From Bradyrhizobium sp. U87765 SZCCT0048 (GTDB taxonomy: Bacteria; Pseudomonadota; Alphaproteobacteria; Rhizobiales; Xanthobacteraceae): a DNA stretch of 64,000 nucleotides. Below the pieces are notes generated by a model. The model made no database searches. It was given only the letters and a program-made list of their open reading frames with translations, and was not told where the DNA came from. Below are positions 7,902 to 16,143 of this stretch, piece after piece. The stretch's first letter is position 1. Each line of letters opens with the position of its first letter. The stretch spans positions 2,108,001 to 2,172,000 of the forward strand of contig NZ_JAFCMM010000001.1 in assembly GCF_018131225.1 (NCBI RefSeq), written 5' to 3'. The translations under genes were made by a program, and so were the position numbers.

Positions 7902-8897
7902 ATGCCGAAACCGACCACCGAGACGCTGCCCGCGGGGCCCGATTCACAGGAAAAAGCCGCCGAAACCCTGGCCCGGGGCGGCCTGGTGGCATTTCCGACC
8001 GAGACCGTTTACGGCCTCGGGGCCGATGCCACCAATCCGGAGGCCATCGCCCGGCTGTATGCGGCCAAGGGGCGCCCGTCGTTCAACCCCCTCATCGCCC
8101 ATGTGGCGGATCTCGCGGCGGCCCGAAAGCTCGCCCGATTCGATGCCCGTAGCCTGGAACTCGCAGAAAAATTCTGGCCGGGGCCGCTAACTCTGGTGCT
8201 GCCGAAGACCGACGACTGCCCGGTGGCCGACCTCGCCACCGCGGGCCTCGACACCGTGGCGATTCGCGTCCCCGCCCACCCGGTGGCCCACGGCATCCTG
8301 GCCGCGCTCGGCCGCCCGGTCGCCGCGCCTTCGGCCAACCTCTCCGGCCATGTCTCGCCGACCACCGCCGCCCATGTCGCAAGCGACCTGAGCGGCCGAA
8401 TCGAGCTGATCATCGACGGCGGACCGGTCATGGTCGGCGTGGAATCGACCATCGTCGCCTGTCTAGCAGCCCCGACCCTGCTCCGCCCGGGCGGCGTGCC
8501 GCGCGAGGCGATCGAGGCCGCGCTCGGCATGCGGCTCGCTGACGCCGGCCCGGAGGCTCATGGCAGCGCGGATGGCCCCCGGCCGCTCGCGCCGGGCATG
8601 CTGACCTCCCATTATGCACCCCGCACCCGCGTGCGCCTCGACGCGGCGAGCCTCGCCCCCGGCGAGGCCCTCCTGGCTTTCGGCCCTGCCCTGATCCCCG
8701 GCGCGGAGCAGGCCGCGGCGATCCTGAACCTGTCCCCCGCCGGTGACCTCGTCGAGGCCGCGGCGCACCTGTTCGGCTACCTGCGCACGCTCGACCGTGC
8801 CGGCGCCGCCGGCATCGCCGTGATGCCGATTCCCCACAGCGATCTCGGGGAAGCCATCAACGACCGGTTGCGCCGCGCCGCCGCGCCGCAGGACTGA
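7902..8897 (+). CDS. tsaC: L-threonylcarbamoyladenylate synthase (Sua5/YrdC/TsaC)
   Basis: A 331-residue Sua5-type enzyme making threonylcarbamoyl-AMP from Thr, bicarbonate and ATP for the t6A37 modification of ANN-decoding tRNAs. The YrdC domain (about 15-205) shows FPTETVYGLGADATNPEAIA, AKGRPSFNPLIAHV with the conserved K-x-R, and PSANLSGHVSPTTA. A linker PGMLTSHYAPRTRVRL leads into the C-terminal Sua5 domain (about 235-330), which single-domain TsaC lacks. It is the first chromosomal gene after the tRNA-Pro/integrase scar and is followed 29 nt later by a FAD oxidoreductase on the same strand. Confidence 0.95.
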   Translation: MPKPTTETLPAGPDSQEKAAETLARGGLVAFPTETVYGLGADATNPEAIARLYAAKGRPSFNPLIAHVADLAAARKLARFDARSLELAEKFWPGPLTLVLPKTDDCPVADLATAGLDTVAIRVPAHPVAHGILAALGRPVAAPSANLSGHVSPTTAAHVASDLSGRIELIIDGGPVMVGVESTIVACLAAPTLLRPGGVPREAIEAALGMRLADAGPEAHGSADGPRPLAPGMLTSHYAPRTRVRLDAASLAPGEALLAFGPALIPGAEQAAAILNLSPAGDLVEAAAHLFGYLRTLDRAGAAGIAVMPIPHSDLGEAINDRLRRAAAPQD

Positions 8898-8926
8898 CGC
8901 AACCGCACCATTTTCAAGGAGCTGAC

Positions 8927-10354
8927 ATGAGCACCGCCGACCGGCCCGCCCCCACGCTGTCGCCCGACCTGATCGCGCGCTTTGCCGCCATCGTCGGCGA
9001 GCGTTACGCCGTCACCGATCCCAACGACCTTGCCCCCTATCTCGTGGAGGAGCGCAACCTCTACCAGGGCCGCTCCCAGCTGGTGCTGCGCCCGGGCTCG
9101 ACCGCCGAGGTCGCGGCGATCTGCAAGCTCGCCAGCGAGACCCGCACCGCGCTGGTCCCGCAGGGTGGCAACACCGGCCTCGTCGGCGGCCAGACGCCGC
9201 ACAATGGCGAGGTCGTGCTGTCGCTGCGCCGGCTCGACAAGATCCGCGACATCGACCTCGCATCCAACACCATGACCTGCGAGGCCGGCGTCGTGCTGGC
9301 GACCGCCCAGCAGCGCGCCGATGCCGCCGACCGCCTGTTTCCTCTGTCCCTCGGCGCCGAGGGCAGTTGCACCATCGGCGGCAATCTCTCCACCAACGCC
9401 GGCGGCACCGCGGCGCTGGCCTATGGCGTGGCGCGTGACCTCGCCCTCGGCGTCGAGGTGGTGCTGGCCGACGGCCGCATCATCAACGCGCTGTCCAAGC
9501 TCAAGAAGGACAACACCGGCTACGACCTGCGCGACATGTTCATCGGGGCGGAAGGCACCCTCGGCATCATCACCGCCGCGGTGCTCAAGCTGTTCCCCAA
9601 GCCGCGCGCGGTCGAGACCGCCTTCATCGGCCTCGCCTCGCCGGAGGCCGCGCTGAAGCTGCTGACACTGGCGCGGGCGGAAGCGGCGGGCACACTGACG
9701 AGCTTCGAGCTGATCGCCGAGATCTGCATCGATTTCTGCGTCCGTCATGGACCGGGCATCCGCGATCCGTTGGCCAGCCGTCATCCGTGGTATGTGCTGA
9801 TGGAGATCTCGTCGCAGCGCGACGACGCCCGCGCCACCCTCGAGGCGATCCTCGAGCGCGCCATGGAGGATGGCCTCGTCGACGACGCGGTGATCGCGGC
9901 CAACCTCGACCAGCGCCAGGCGTTCTGGACGCTGCGCGAGGTGATCTCGCCTGTGCAGAAGGCCGAGGGCGGCTCGATCAAGCACGACGTCTCGGTCCCC
10001 GTTGCCGCGGTGCCGCAGTTGATCGCGGAAGCCAGCGAGGCCGTAGTCAAGCTCATCCCCGGTGCGCGTCCCGTACCATTCGGTCATCTCGGTGACGGCA
10101 ACATCCACTACAACATCACCCAGCCGGCCGGCGCCGACAAGGACGCCTTCCTCGCGCGCTGGGAAGAAGTGCACGAGACCGTGCACGCCATCGTGGCGCG
10201 GCTCGGCGGCTCGATCTCGGCCGAGCACGGCATCGGCTTCATGAAGCGCGACGAGCTGCCCCACTTCAAGGATCCGGTCGCGCTCGACCTGATGCGCACG
10301 CTGAAGACGACACTCGACCCGCTCGGCATCCTCAATCCCGGCAAGGTGGTGTGA
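8927..10354 (+). CDS. FAD-binding oxidoreductase, GlcD/D-2-hydroxyacid dehydrogenase type
   Basis: A 475-residue flavoprotein of the vanillyl-alcohol-oxidase fold. The PCMH FAD-binding domain (about 40-225) includes VPQGGNTGLVGGQTP and LGAEGSCTIGGNLSTNAGG. The FAD-linked oxidase C-terminal domain carries FGHLGDGNIHYNI and SAEHGIGFMKRDEL, whose His and Glu line the substrate pocket. Family members oxidise D-lactate, D-2-hydroxyglutarate or glycolate; this one resembles the D-2-hydroxyglutarate/D-lactate dehydrogenase branch, but the exact substrate is not decidable from sequence alone. AAGGAG 7 nt before the ATG supports the start. The NudK-like gene begins 35 nt after its stop. Confidence 0.92.
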   Translation: MSTADRPAPTLSPDLIARFAAIVGERYAVTDPNDLAPYLVEERNLYQGRSQLVLRPGSTAEVAAICKLASETRTALVPQGGNTGLVGGQTPHNGEVVLSLRRLDKIRDIDLASNTMTCEAGVVLATAQQRADAADRLFPLSLGAEGSCTIGGNLSTNAGGTAALAYGVARDLALGVEVVLADGRIINALSKLKKDNTGYDLRDMFIGAEGTLGIITAAVLKLFPKPRAVETAFIGLASPEAALKLLTLARAEAAGTLTSFELIAEICIDFCVRHGPGIRDPLASRHPWYVLMEISSQRDDARATLEAILERAMEDGLVDDAVIAANLDQRQAFWTLREVISPVQKAEGGSIKHDVSVPVAAVPQLIAEASEAVVKLIPGARPVPFGHLGDGNIHYNITQPAGADKDAFLARWEEVHETVHAIVARLGGSISAEHGIGFMKRDELPHFKDPVALDLMRTLKTTLDPLGILNPGKVV

Positions 10355-10389
10355 TCACCGCCCCCCGCGCCCCGAAGGATTCCCCCGAC

Positions 10390-10980
10390 ATGAGCATCGC
10401 CGACCGCATCCGCGTCGAGAATGTCCGCCTGCTGTCGGACAACAAGTACATCCTCAAGACCACCACCTTCGCATGGCGGCGGTCGGATGGCACCTGGCAG
10501 ACCCAGCACCGCGAGACCTATGATCGCGGCAGCGGCGCAGCCCTGCTGCCGTACAACCGCGCTCGCCGCACCGTCATCCTGACGCGCCAGTTGCGCTATC
10601 CCGCCTTCGTCAGCGGCTACGATGACCTGATGATCGAGGTGCCGGCCGGCCTGCTCGACGGCGCCGCGCCGGACGAGCGCATTCGCGCCGAGGCCGAGGA
10701 GGAAATCGGCTACCGCATCGCACAGGTGCACAAGGTGTTCGAGGCGTTCATGAGCCCGGGCTCGGTCACCGAGACGCTGCACTTCTTCGTCGCCGAGTAC
10801 GATCCGTCGATGAAGATCGGCGACGGCGGCGGCCTCGCCGACGAGGGCGAGGACATCGAGGTGCTGGAGCTGCCATTCGACGAGGCGATGGCCATGATCG
10901 TCGACGGCCGCATCGTCGACGCCAAGACCATCATGCTGCTGCAGCACGCGGCGCTGCGGATTTTCAATCGCAGCGAATAG
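10390..10980 (+). CDS. Nudix hydrolase, NudK/GDP-mannose pyrophosphatase-like
   Basis: 196 residues from ATG 10390 (MSIADRIRVENVRLLSDNKY). An in-frame GTG at 10351 overlapping the previous stop could add 13 residues but lacks family support. EVPAGLLDGAAPDE, the Nudix helix IRAEAEEEIGYRI and then AFMSPGSVTETLHFFVAEY follow the pattern of E. coli NudK. As in NudK, the Arg of the canonical REUxEExGU box is replaced (here by Ala), while the metal-binding Glu cluster is kept. The expected role is hydrolysis of a nucleotide sugar such as GDP-mannose, or ADP-ribose; the substrate is inferred. It is co-directional with the FAD oxidoreductase. Confidence 0.85.
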   Translation: MSIADRIRVENVRLLSDNKYILKTTTFAWRRSDGTWQTQHRETYDRGSGAALLPYNRARRTVILTRQLRYPAFVSGYDDLMIEVPAGLLDGAAPDERIRAEAEEEIGYRIAQVHKVFEAFMSPGSVTETLHFFVAEYDPSMKIGDGGGLADEGEDIEVLELPFDEAMAMIVDGRIVDAKTIMLLQHAALRIFNRSE

Positions 10981-11013
10981 GCCCCATCACTCCGAGGGCG
11001 CACGCGACAAGCG

Positions 11014-11032
11014 CGCGAATCCGGCATTCGCG
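11014..11032. terminator. Short hairpin between convergent genes
   Basis: 7-bp arms CGCGAAT and ATTCGCG around CCGGC, 34 nt beyond the nudix stop and before the convergent SRAP gene. There is no U-tract, so a terminator role is only possible. Confidence 0.3.
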
Positions 11033-11061
11033 ACCTCTCCGATCGCCGCCCGCGTGGCGGG

Positions 11062-11098
11062 ATTCCGGATCGGCCCGCTCACGTGCCCCGTCCGGAAT
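11062..11098. repeat. Imperfect palindromic intergenic element (ATTCCGGA...TCCGGAAT)
   Basis: 8-bp perfect arms ATTCCGGA and TCCGGAAT separated by 21 GC-rich nt, in a convergent intergenic region. The form resembles the short interspersed palindromes common between genes in Bradyrhizobium-type genomes; this is recalled resemblance, not a search. A looser relative lies around 14548-14580. Confidence 0.4.
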
Positions 11099-11128
11099 GA
11101 CAGCCCGGATTTTCAGACGGGCGATCCT

Positions 11129-11893
11129 CTAGAACAACGATCCCTGGCTGTCATCGACGACCTTCGCGCGGGGCGCACGCGGTGCCTTCCTGGCCTCAGC
11201 GGCCTCGCGCTCCGCAGCAGCCTGCTCCTCGGTGAGCGGCAGGATGAGCTGCGGGTCATCGTTGGCGACATGGTTCACCGCGGTCGAGACTTCGTGCCAG
11301 ACCATCGCGCCGGCGCGCGGCGGCACCATCAGGCCGAGCACAGCATCGACGTTGAAGGCGGCACAGTCGAGCCAGCGCTCGAAGTGCTCCGGCGCGATCG
11401 TGACCGGCACGCGGTGATGCAGCGCCGCCATGTCCGGCGCAGCGGCGGTCGTGACGATCGCAACAGTGTCGACTTCCTCGCCGTTCGGCCCGACCCAGGT
11501 TTCCGCGACTCCTGCAAAAGCCATGGGCGCACCGTCGCGCGGACGGATATAGAATGGCTGTTTGCGACCGCCGCGGTCCTGCCACTCATAGTAGCCATCG
11601 GCCGGCAGCAGGCAGCGCCGCCGCTTGATCGCGTTCTTGAACGCCGGCTTCTCCCGCACCGTCTCGGAACGGGCGTTGATGACCAGCGCAAAGGCGCGCG
11701 GGTCCTTGACCCAAGCCGGCATGAACGCCCACCGCATCAGGAGGAAATGGCGCGCGCCCATGTCGTGCAGCACCACAGGCACCGGCTGGGTCGGCGCGAT
11801 GTTGTAGCGCGCCGGCATGTTGGGCTGCTCGCCATAGGCGAACAGCTGGCGCAGGGCGTCAGGCGCCGTCAGAAGGACGTAGCGACCGCACAT
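11129..11893 (-). CDS. SOS-response-associated peptidase, SRAP domain (YedK/HMCES)
   Basis: A 254-residue protein starting MCGRYVLLTAPDALRQLF. After Met removal, Cys2 is the residue that links covalently to abasic sites in single-stranded DNA in this family. Other conserved segments are RYNIAPTQPVPVV, VINARSETV (Asn/Arg), RRRCLLPADGYYEW (catalytic Glu) and HHRVPVTIAPEHFERWLD (active-site His). It shields abasic sites at replication forks and can reverse the crosslink. The C-terminus beyond about 215 is charged and low complexity. It is divergent from 11957, with only 63 nt between the two starts, and no LexA-type box was recognised there. Confidence 0.95.
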   Translation of the reverse strand: MCGRYVLLTAPDALRQLFAYGEQPNMPARYNIAPTQPVPVVLHDMGARHFLLMRWAFMPAWVKDPRAFALVINARSETVREKPAFKNAIKRRRCLLPADGYYEWQDRGGRKQPFYIRPRDGAPMAFAGVAETWVGPNGEEVDTVAIVTTAAAPDMAALHHRVPVTIAPEHFERWLDCAAFNVDAVLGLMVPPRAGAMVWHEVSTAVNHVANDDPQLILPLTEEQAAAEREAAEARKAPRAPRAKVVDDSQGSLF

Positions 11894-11956
11894 TTCCTCA
11901 TCCCGATACCATCATCTTCAGAGCCTCTTAACCCTGGCCGCCTAACACTTTCGCAG

Positions 11957-12472
11957 ATGAACCTGCCGGCGCCGAAGATATCCTCGATCGATACCGCCGC
12001 TCCCGGTGAGGTGACAGCGGCGGATGCCGCGCGCGCCGCCAAGCTTCGCGCCGCCAATATCAATCCCCGCACCGGCCTTGCCACCGATTACCTGAATCAT
12101 TTCAATGAAGCCATCATGCTGCTGGAAATGATCCCGGACCTGCCGGACTGCGCCGAGGACTTCCTCAGCTGGGAGCCGCTGTCCTACGCCGAACACTTCC
12201 AGGCCTCGAACTTCAAGGCGCGCGATCTCGCCATCCAGGCCTATCAGGAAGCCGATCCGGCGATCCGCGGCGAGTTCGACAGCATCACCACCACGATGAC
12301 CTCGATCCTCACCGCGGTAGGCGATGCGATGCGCCAGGTCAAACACGACCACAGCCGTGCGCAGCTCGCCACCCAGGCGACCGGCTGGGTCAAGCCGCTG
12401 GTCGCCCACGCCGGCGGCATCATCAACGGCGCCGACGGCGAAGCCGACGTCGACCGTATCATGACGGCCTGA
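11957..12472 (+). CDS. Conserved hypothetical protein
   Basis: 171 residues from ATG 11957 (MNLPAPKISSIDTAAPGEVT), with TGA overlapping the ATG of the following Nudix gene by one base, so the two are translationally coupled. It is mainly helical and acidic, with LATDYLNHFNEAIMLLEMIP and DFLSWEPLSYAEHFQASNFK; there is no signal peptide, membrane segment or cysteine cluster. I do not recognise a named family. Coupling to a Nudix hydrolase and divergence from the SRAP gene suggest a housekeeping or DNA/nucleotide-repair neighbourhood, without giving a function. A longer frame extends upstream to 11054 but is only antisense to the SRAP gene. Confidence 0.75.
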   Translation: MNLPAPKISSIDTAAPGEVTAADAARAAKLRAANINPRTGLATDYLNHFNEAIMLLEMIPDLPDCAEDFLSWEPLSYAEHFQASNFKARDLAIQAYQEADPAIRGEFDSITTTMTSILTAVGDAMRQVKHDHSRAQLATQATGWVKPLVAHAGGIINGADGEADVDRIMTA

Positions 12473-12906
12473 TGAGTCCCGGTTCACCCGCGCCGATCCG
12501 GCCGCAACTCGCGGTCAGCGCCTCGATCTTCCGCGATGGCCGCATCCTGCTGGTGCGCCGCGCCCGCCAGCCCGGCAAGGGCGTCTACACCCTGCCTGGC
12601 GGGCGGGTCGAATTCGGCGAAACCCTGGTCGAGGCCATTGCCCGCGAGGTCCGCGAGGAGACAAGCCTCACGATCGAGATCGCTGGCCTGTCCGGCTGGC
12701 GCGAGGTGCTTCCGAACCCGGACCTCGGCGCCAACGGTCACTTCGTCATCCTGTCGTTCGCCACCCGCTGGCTGGCCGGCGAGGTTGTGCTCAACGAGGA
12801 ACTCGATGACGCAAAATGGCTCGCCCCGGATGCGATCGGGCCGCTGCGGACCACCGAGGGCCTTGCCGAGATCATTCACGCCGCCCGCGCCATGGTCGGG
12901 AGCTGA
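12472..12906 (+). CDS. Nudix (MutT-like) hydrolase
   Basis: A 144-residue single-domain Nudix protein. PGGRVEFGETLVEAIAREV followed by REETSL gives a complete G-x5-E-x7-REUxEExGU box, except that the final Gly is Ser. The N-terminal strand QLAVSASIFRDGRILLVRRA is typical of MutT/NudC-like pyrophosphohydrolases acting on nucleoside diphosphate derivatives. The ATG overlaps the upstream stop (TGATG), indicating coupled translation with 11957-12472. The substrate is unknown; an oxidised-nucleotide or housecleaning role is the default inference. Confidence 0.9.
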   Translation: MSPGSPAPIRPQLAVSASIFRDGRILLVRRARQPGKGVYTLPGGRVEFGETLVEAIAREVREETSLTIEIAGLSGWREVLPNPDLGANGHFVILSFATRWLAGEVVLNEELDDAKWLAPDAIGPLRTTEGLAEIIHAARAMVGS

Positions 12907-12983
12907 CCGCGCCATCCGCCCCGCGTCCGGCGGGAACCCGTTCGCCTTGCGTCCGCCATTCCGAGCAGGCATATCCCCGCCCT

Positions 12984-13361
12984 ATGTTCAGGCTCTCAGC
13001 CATCGCTCTGCTGATCGCCCTCACCGCCGGCCCGACCGCCGCGCGGGCGCAGGACGCGGCTGCCCCGTTCGACGCCGACCTGCAGCGATTCGCCGAGATT
13101 CTCGGCTCGCTGCACTATCTGCGGGCGATCTGCGGCAGCAACGAGGGCATGAAGTGGCGCAACGAGATGCAAGCGCTTGTGGATGCCGAGACGCCATCCG
13201 GCGACCGGCGCGCCCGTATGATCGCCAGCTTCAACCGCGGCTACCACAATTTCCAGCAGACCTACCGCACCTGCACCCCGGCGGCGCAACTTGCGATTCG
13301 CCGCTATCTCGATGAAGGGTCTAAGATTTCTCGCGATCTGACGGCGCGTTACGCCAACTGA
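12984..13361 (+). CDS. TIGR02301-family secreted protein
   Basis: 125 residues from ATG 12984, MFRLSAIALLIALTAGPTAA then RAQ, a clear Sec signal cleaved around ARA-QDA. The mature part has FDADLQRFAEILGSLHYLRA, ICGSNEGMKWRNEMQALV and FNRGYHNFQQTYRTCTPAA, the conserved pattern of the alphaproteobacterial TIGR02301 family, with two cysteines that probably form a disulfide. The frame is open further upstream from 12816 but that part is antisense/out-of-frame noise over the Nudix gene. It is periplasmic; function in the family is unknown. Confidence 0.85.
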   Translation: MFRLSAIALLIALTAGPTAARAQDAAAPFDADLQRFAEILGSLHYLRAICGSNEGMKWRNEMQALVDAETPSGDRRARMIASFNRGYHNFQQTYRTCTPAAQLAIRRYLDEGSKISRDLTARYAN

Positions 13362-13522
13362 TCTGCGCCCGCGCAATAGCGGGTTCCAAAAGCAACAACC
13401 CGTCCTCCTGCCATTAACCTTTCCTAAAGAACTGACCTAGGCCGCCGCCCGGCCCGTGCTAAAGCTTTGCGCACAGCCGACCCGCCACATCGGCGGGCGC
13501 GCCACGCAGGTCATTGCATTCC

Positions 13523-13789
13523 ATGAGCCATTTGCCGTCCTTCACGACTGCCCACGACCCGCTGCCGGACCATGAGCAGAAGCAGGCTGCGCTCAGCTAC
13601 CTCAACGAGGCCTGGGCGGAAGCACGGCATGACGGCATCGACGGCGATTGCCTGGCCCAGGCCAGCCTGTTCGCAGCGTTCGCCGAACTCGTCAGCACCT
13701 ACGGCGAGGACGCGGTCGCCAAGTTCGTCGAAGGCCTGCCCGGCCGCATCCGCAACGGCGAGTTCTCCCTCATCGGCTCCCGGCAGTAA
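13523..13789 (+). CDS. Small conserved hypothetical protein
   Basis: 88 residues from ATG 13523 (MSHLPSFTTAHDPLPDHEQK); a TTG at 13514 could add three residues. It is acidic and helical, with AALSYLNEAWAEARHDGIDG and ALASLFAAFAELV-like hydrophobic spacing followed by YGEDAVAKFVEGLPGRIRNG. There is no signal or membrane segment. Codon use is normal for the region and the frame is well behaved, so it is probably real. I do not recognise a characterised family. It stands alone between TIGR02301 and a convergent SnoaL-like gene. Confidence 0.65.
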   Translation: MSHLPSFTTAHDPLPDHEQKQAALSYLNEAWAEARHDGIDGDCLAQASLFAAFAELVSTYGEDAVAKFVEGLPGRIRNGEFSLIGSRQ

Positions 13790-13990
13790 GCCGGCATGTC
13801 CTTGCCCGCCCGCCCCGAGCAGGCGAAGCCAGGCCGCGTCATCCGGTAGACCTTCGTCACAAATTTCGGCCGCCCGCGCGCATGAGCGCGGCGATATGCG
13901 GGCCGGCGCGTCATGACCCCGGGTATCGCTTCGCTTCCCCAGGCCACGATGCCTCGGCCCCTGACGCGAGATCTCGGCTCCCCGTGCTCG

Positions 13991-14437
13991 TCAGGATGAG
14001 GAGCCAAGTCCCGCAAGGTCGTCTGGCAACGGCCGCCCGTCGCCCACCTTGTCCCAGGCCTGCGCCACGATCCGCCAGACGCCGTCGGTCCTGACCAGCA
14101 ACATCATCTCGACACTGGGCAACTGCTCGGCGCCGTTCTCCACCATGCCACAGCCGATGGCAGCAATGGCGATGTTGCCGAATACGCGGATGTGCTGACC
14201 GAGAACCGTCTCCTGCAGCGTATGCAGCTCGCCGGCCGCGAGGCTCTGCATGCGTGCGACGAAGGCCTCGACCGACTGCACAGCAGCCGGACGCGCGGCG
14301 GCGACCAGTACAGCACCGGGCAGAAAATCAGCGGCGAAGGCATCCCAGTCGCCGCCTCGTCTGTCGCGCCAGCTCAGGCTGTCGAACTGCCGTGCAATCA
14401 CGGCCGCGATCGCCGTCACGTCATCGTCGGTCGACAT
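13991..14437 (-). CDS. SnoaL-like / DUF4440-type NTF2-fold protein
   Basis: 148 residues starting MSTDDDVTAIAAVIARQFDS. An N-terminal helix is followed by DWDAFAADFLPGAVLV, VEAFVARMQSLAAGELHTLQ, and VEMMLLVRTDGVWRIVAQAW. The end motif (DGVWRIVAQAWD) is the characteristic last strand of DUF4440/SnoaL-like domains. Length is normal. It lies downstream of dihydroorotase on the same strand but 186 nt away, with a GC-rich palindrome between, so it is probably its own unit. Ligand unknown. Confidence 0.82.
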   Translation of the reverse strand: MSTDDDVTAIAAVIARQFDSLSWRDRRGGDWDAFAADFLPGAVLVAAARPAAVQSVEAFVARMQSLAAGELHTLQETVLGQHIRVFGNIAIAAIGCGMVENGAEQLPSVEMMLLVRTDGVWRIVAQAWDKVGDGRPLPDDLAGLGSSS

Positions 14438-14623
14438 GGCCCTGCCCTCCAGGCGCGCATCATCCGGCGCGCCTCGAGCAGAGCATATCGCATGGAGCAG
14501 CGGTCACCGGCCAATTGCCGCAGGCGGCCGTCGTCACCTTCGCGTCTCCGGATCGCCGCTGCGCGGCGTCCCGAATGACGATCGGAGAGGTGACGCCAAT
14601 GACGCAACCGACAGCGCTGCGCC

Positions 14624-15958
14624 TTACGGCTTCAGCGTCTCCAGGAAGCGCACGGTCTCGCCCTGCGACGGCGTCGTCACCTCGCCCTCCCACATCACGC
14701 GGCGACCACGCACGAAGGTGCCGACCGGCCAGCCGGTGACGCGCACGCCGTCGTAGGGCGTCCAGCCGGCACGCGAGGCGATCCAGCGGTTGGTGATGGT
14801 CTCGCTGCGCTTGAGGTCGACGATCGTGAAGTCGGCATCGTAGCCGGCTGCGATGCGGCCCTTGCAGGCAATATTGTAGAGCCGCGCGGGACCGGCGCTG
14901 GTGAGATCGACGAAGCGCGCGAGGGACAGCCGTCCGGCGTTGACATGGTCCAGCATGATCGGCACCAGCGTCTGCACGCCGGTCATGCCCGAGGGCGAGG
15001 CCGGATAGGTCTTGCTCTTTTCCTCGAGGGTGTGCGGCGCGTGGTCGGAGCCGAGCACGTCGATGATGCCCTGCTCGATGCCGTACCAGATGACGTCGCG
15101 GTGGCTGGCGTCGCGCACCGGCGGGTTCATCTGCGCCAGCGTGCCGAGCCGCTCGTAGCACTCGGGCGCGGCCAGCGTCAGGTGATGCGGCGTCGCCTCG
15201 GCCGAGGCAACATCCTTGTGGTCACGCAGGAAGAGGATCTCTTCCTTGGTCGAGATGTGCAGCACATGGATGCGCTTGCCCGCTTCGCGGGCCAGCGCCA
15301 CGAGGCGCTGCGTCGCCTGCAGCGCCGCGATCTCGTCGCGCCACACCGGATGCGAACGCGCGTCACCCTCGATGCGCAGACCCTTGCGGTCGTTCAGGCG
15401 GTACTCGTCCTCGGCATGAAAGGCGGCGCGGCGGCGAATGACCTTGAAGATGCGGCGCAGGCTCTCGTCGTCCTCGACGAGGAGGCTGCCGGTCGACGAA
15501 CCGATGAACACCTTGACCCCAGCGCAGCCCGGCGCGCGCTCGAGCTCGGGCAAGTCATCGACATTGTCACGCGTGCCGCCGATGAAGAACGCGAAATCGC
15601 AGTGCATGCGATGATGGCCGGCGGCGACCTTGGCGGTGAACGCCTGCTCGGTCACGGTCAGCGGATTGGTGTTCGGCATCTCGAACACGGCGGTGACACC
15701 GCCAAGGACTGCGGCACGCGAGCCCGTCTCGAGGTCTTCCTTGTGTGTGAGGCCCGGCTCGCGGAAGTGCACCTGGGTGTCCATCACGCCCGGCAGGATA
15801 TGCAGGCCGGTGCAATCGACGGTTTCGCCGGCCTGCGCCGCATCGAAGCTGCCGATGGCCGCGATACGCCCGTTCGCCACCGCAATGTCGCGCACGCCAG
15901 CACCATCCTGATTGACGACGGTGCCGTTCTTGAGAATGAGGTCGTAAGTCCTGGTCAT
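14624..15958 (-). CDS. pyrC: Dihydroorotase (PyrC-like, amidohydrolase superfamily)
   Basis: 444 residues. Metal site 1 is DTQVHFREPG (H-x-R variant used by dihydroorotases), the likely carboxylated Lys is in GVKVFIGSSTG, further His ligands are in FHAEDEYRLND and IHVLHISTKEE, and the catalytic Asp is in VLGSDHAPHTLEEK. It converts carbamoyl-aspartate to dihydroorotate in pyrimidine synthesis; hydantoinase- or allantoinase-like activity is the main alternative because the fold is shared. Length fits type I enzymes. The gene is divergent from ygfZ (185 nt between starts) and no pyrB partner is seen, so it is a dispersed gene. Confidence 0.9.
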   Translation of the reverse strand: MTRTYDLILKNGTVVNQDGAGVRDIAVANGRIAAIGSFDAAQAGETVDCTGLHILPGVMDTQVHFREPGLTHKEDLETGSRAAVLGGVTAVFEMPNTNPLTVTEQAFTAKVAAGHHRMHCDFAFFIGGTRDNVDDLPELERAPGCAGVKVFIGSSTGSLLVEDDESLRRIFKVIRRRAAFHAEDEYRLNDRKGLRIEGDARSHPVWRDEIAALQATQRLVALAREAGKRIHVLHISTKEEILFLRDHKDVASAEATPHHLTLAAPECYERLGTLAQMNPPVRDASHRDVIWYGIEQGIIDVLGSDHAPHTLEEKSKTYPASPSGMTGVQTLVPIMLDHVNAGRLSLARFVDLTSAGPARLYNIACKGRIAAGYDADFTIVDLKRSETITNRWIASRAGWTPYDGVRVTGWPVGTFVRGRRVMWEGEVTTPSQGETVRFLETLKP

Positions 15959-16143
15959 CGGTCCTCGCGCGCCGGAACGCGCAGCCCTTCAGGCGGCCCG
16001 ACGGAAAACGGGTGTTCTCTGTGCCGGCACGCGGATAAGAGCTGTTCCAGGCCGGCCCGTCGCCGGGTGGGCCTTGCCGCACGCCGTTCGGCGACTTACG
16101 TTCCACACCACCATCTGGCAAGCGAATTTCGCACGGAAACCTC

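Noticed and set aside
8777..10264. 495-residue minus-strand frame
   Set aside because: Antisense to the GlcD-type oxidoreductase, which has full domain support and a ribosome site.
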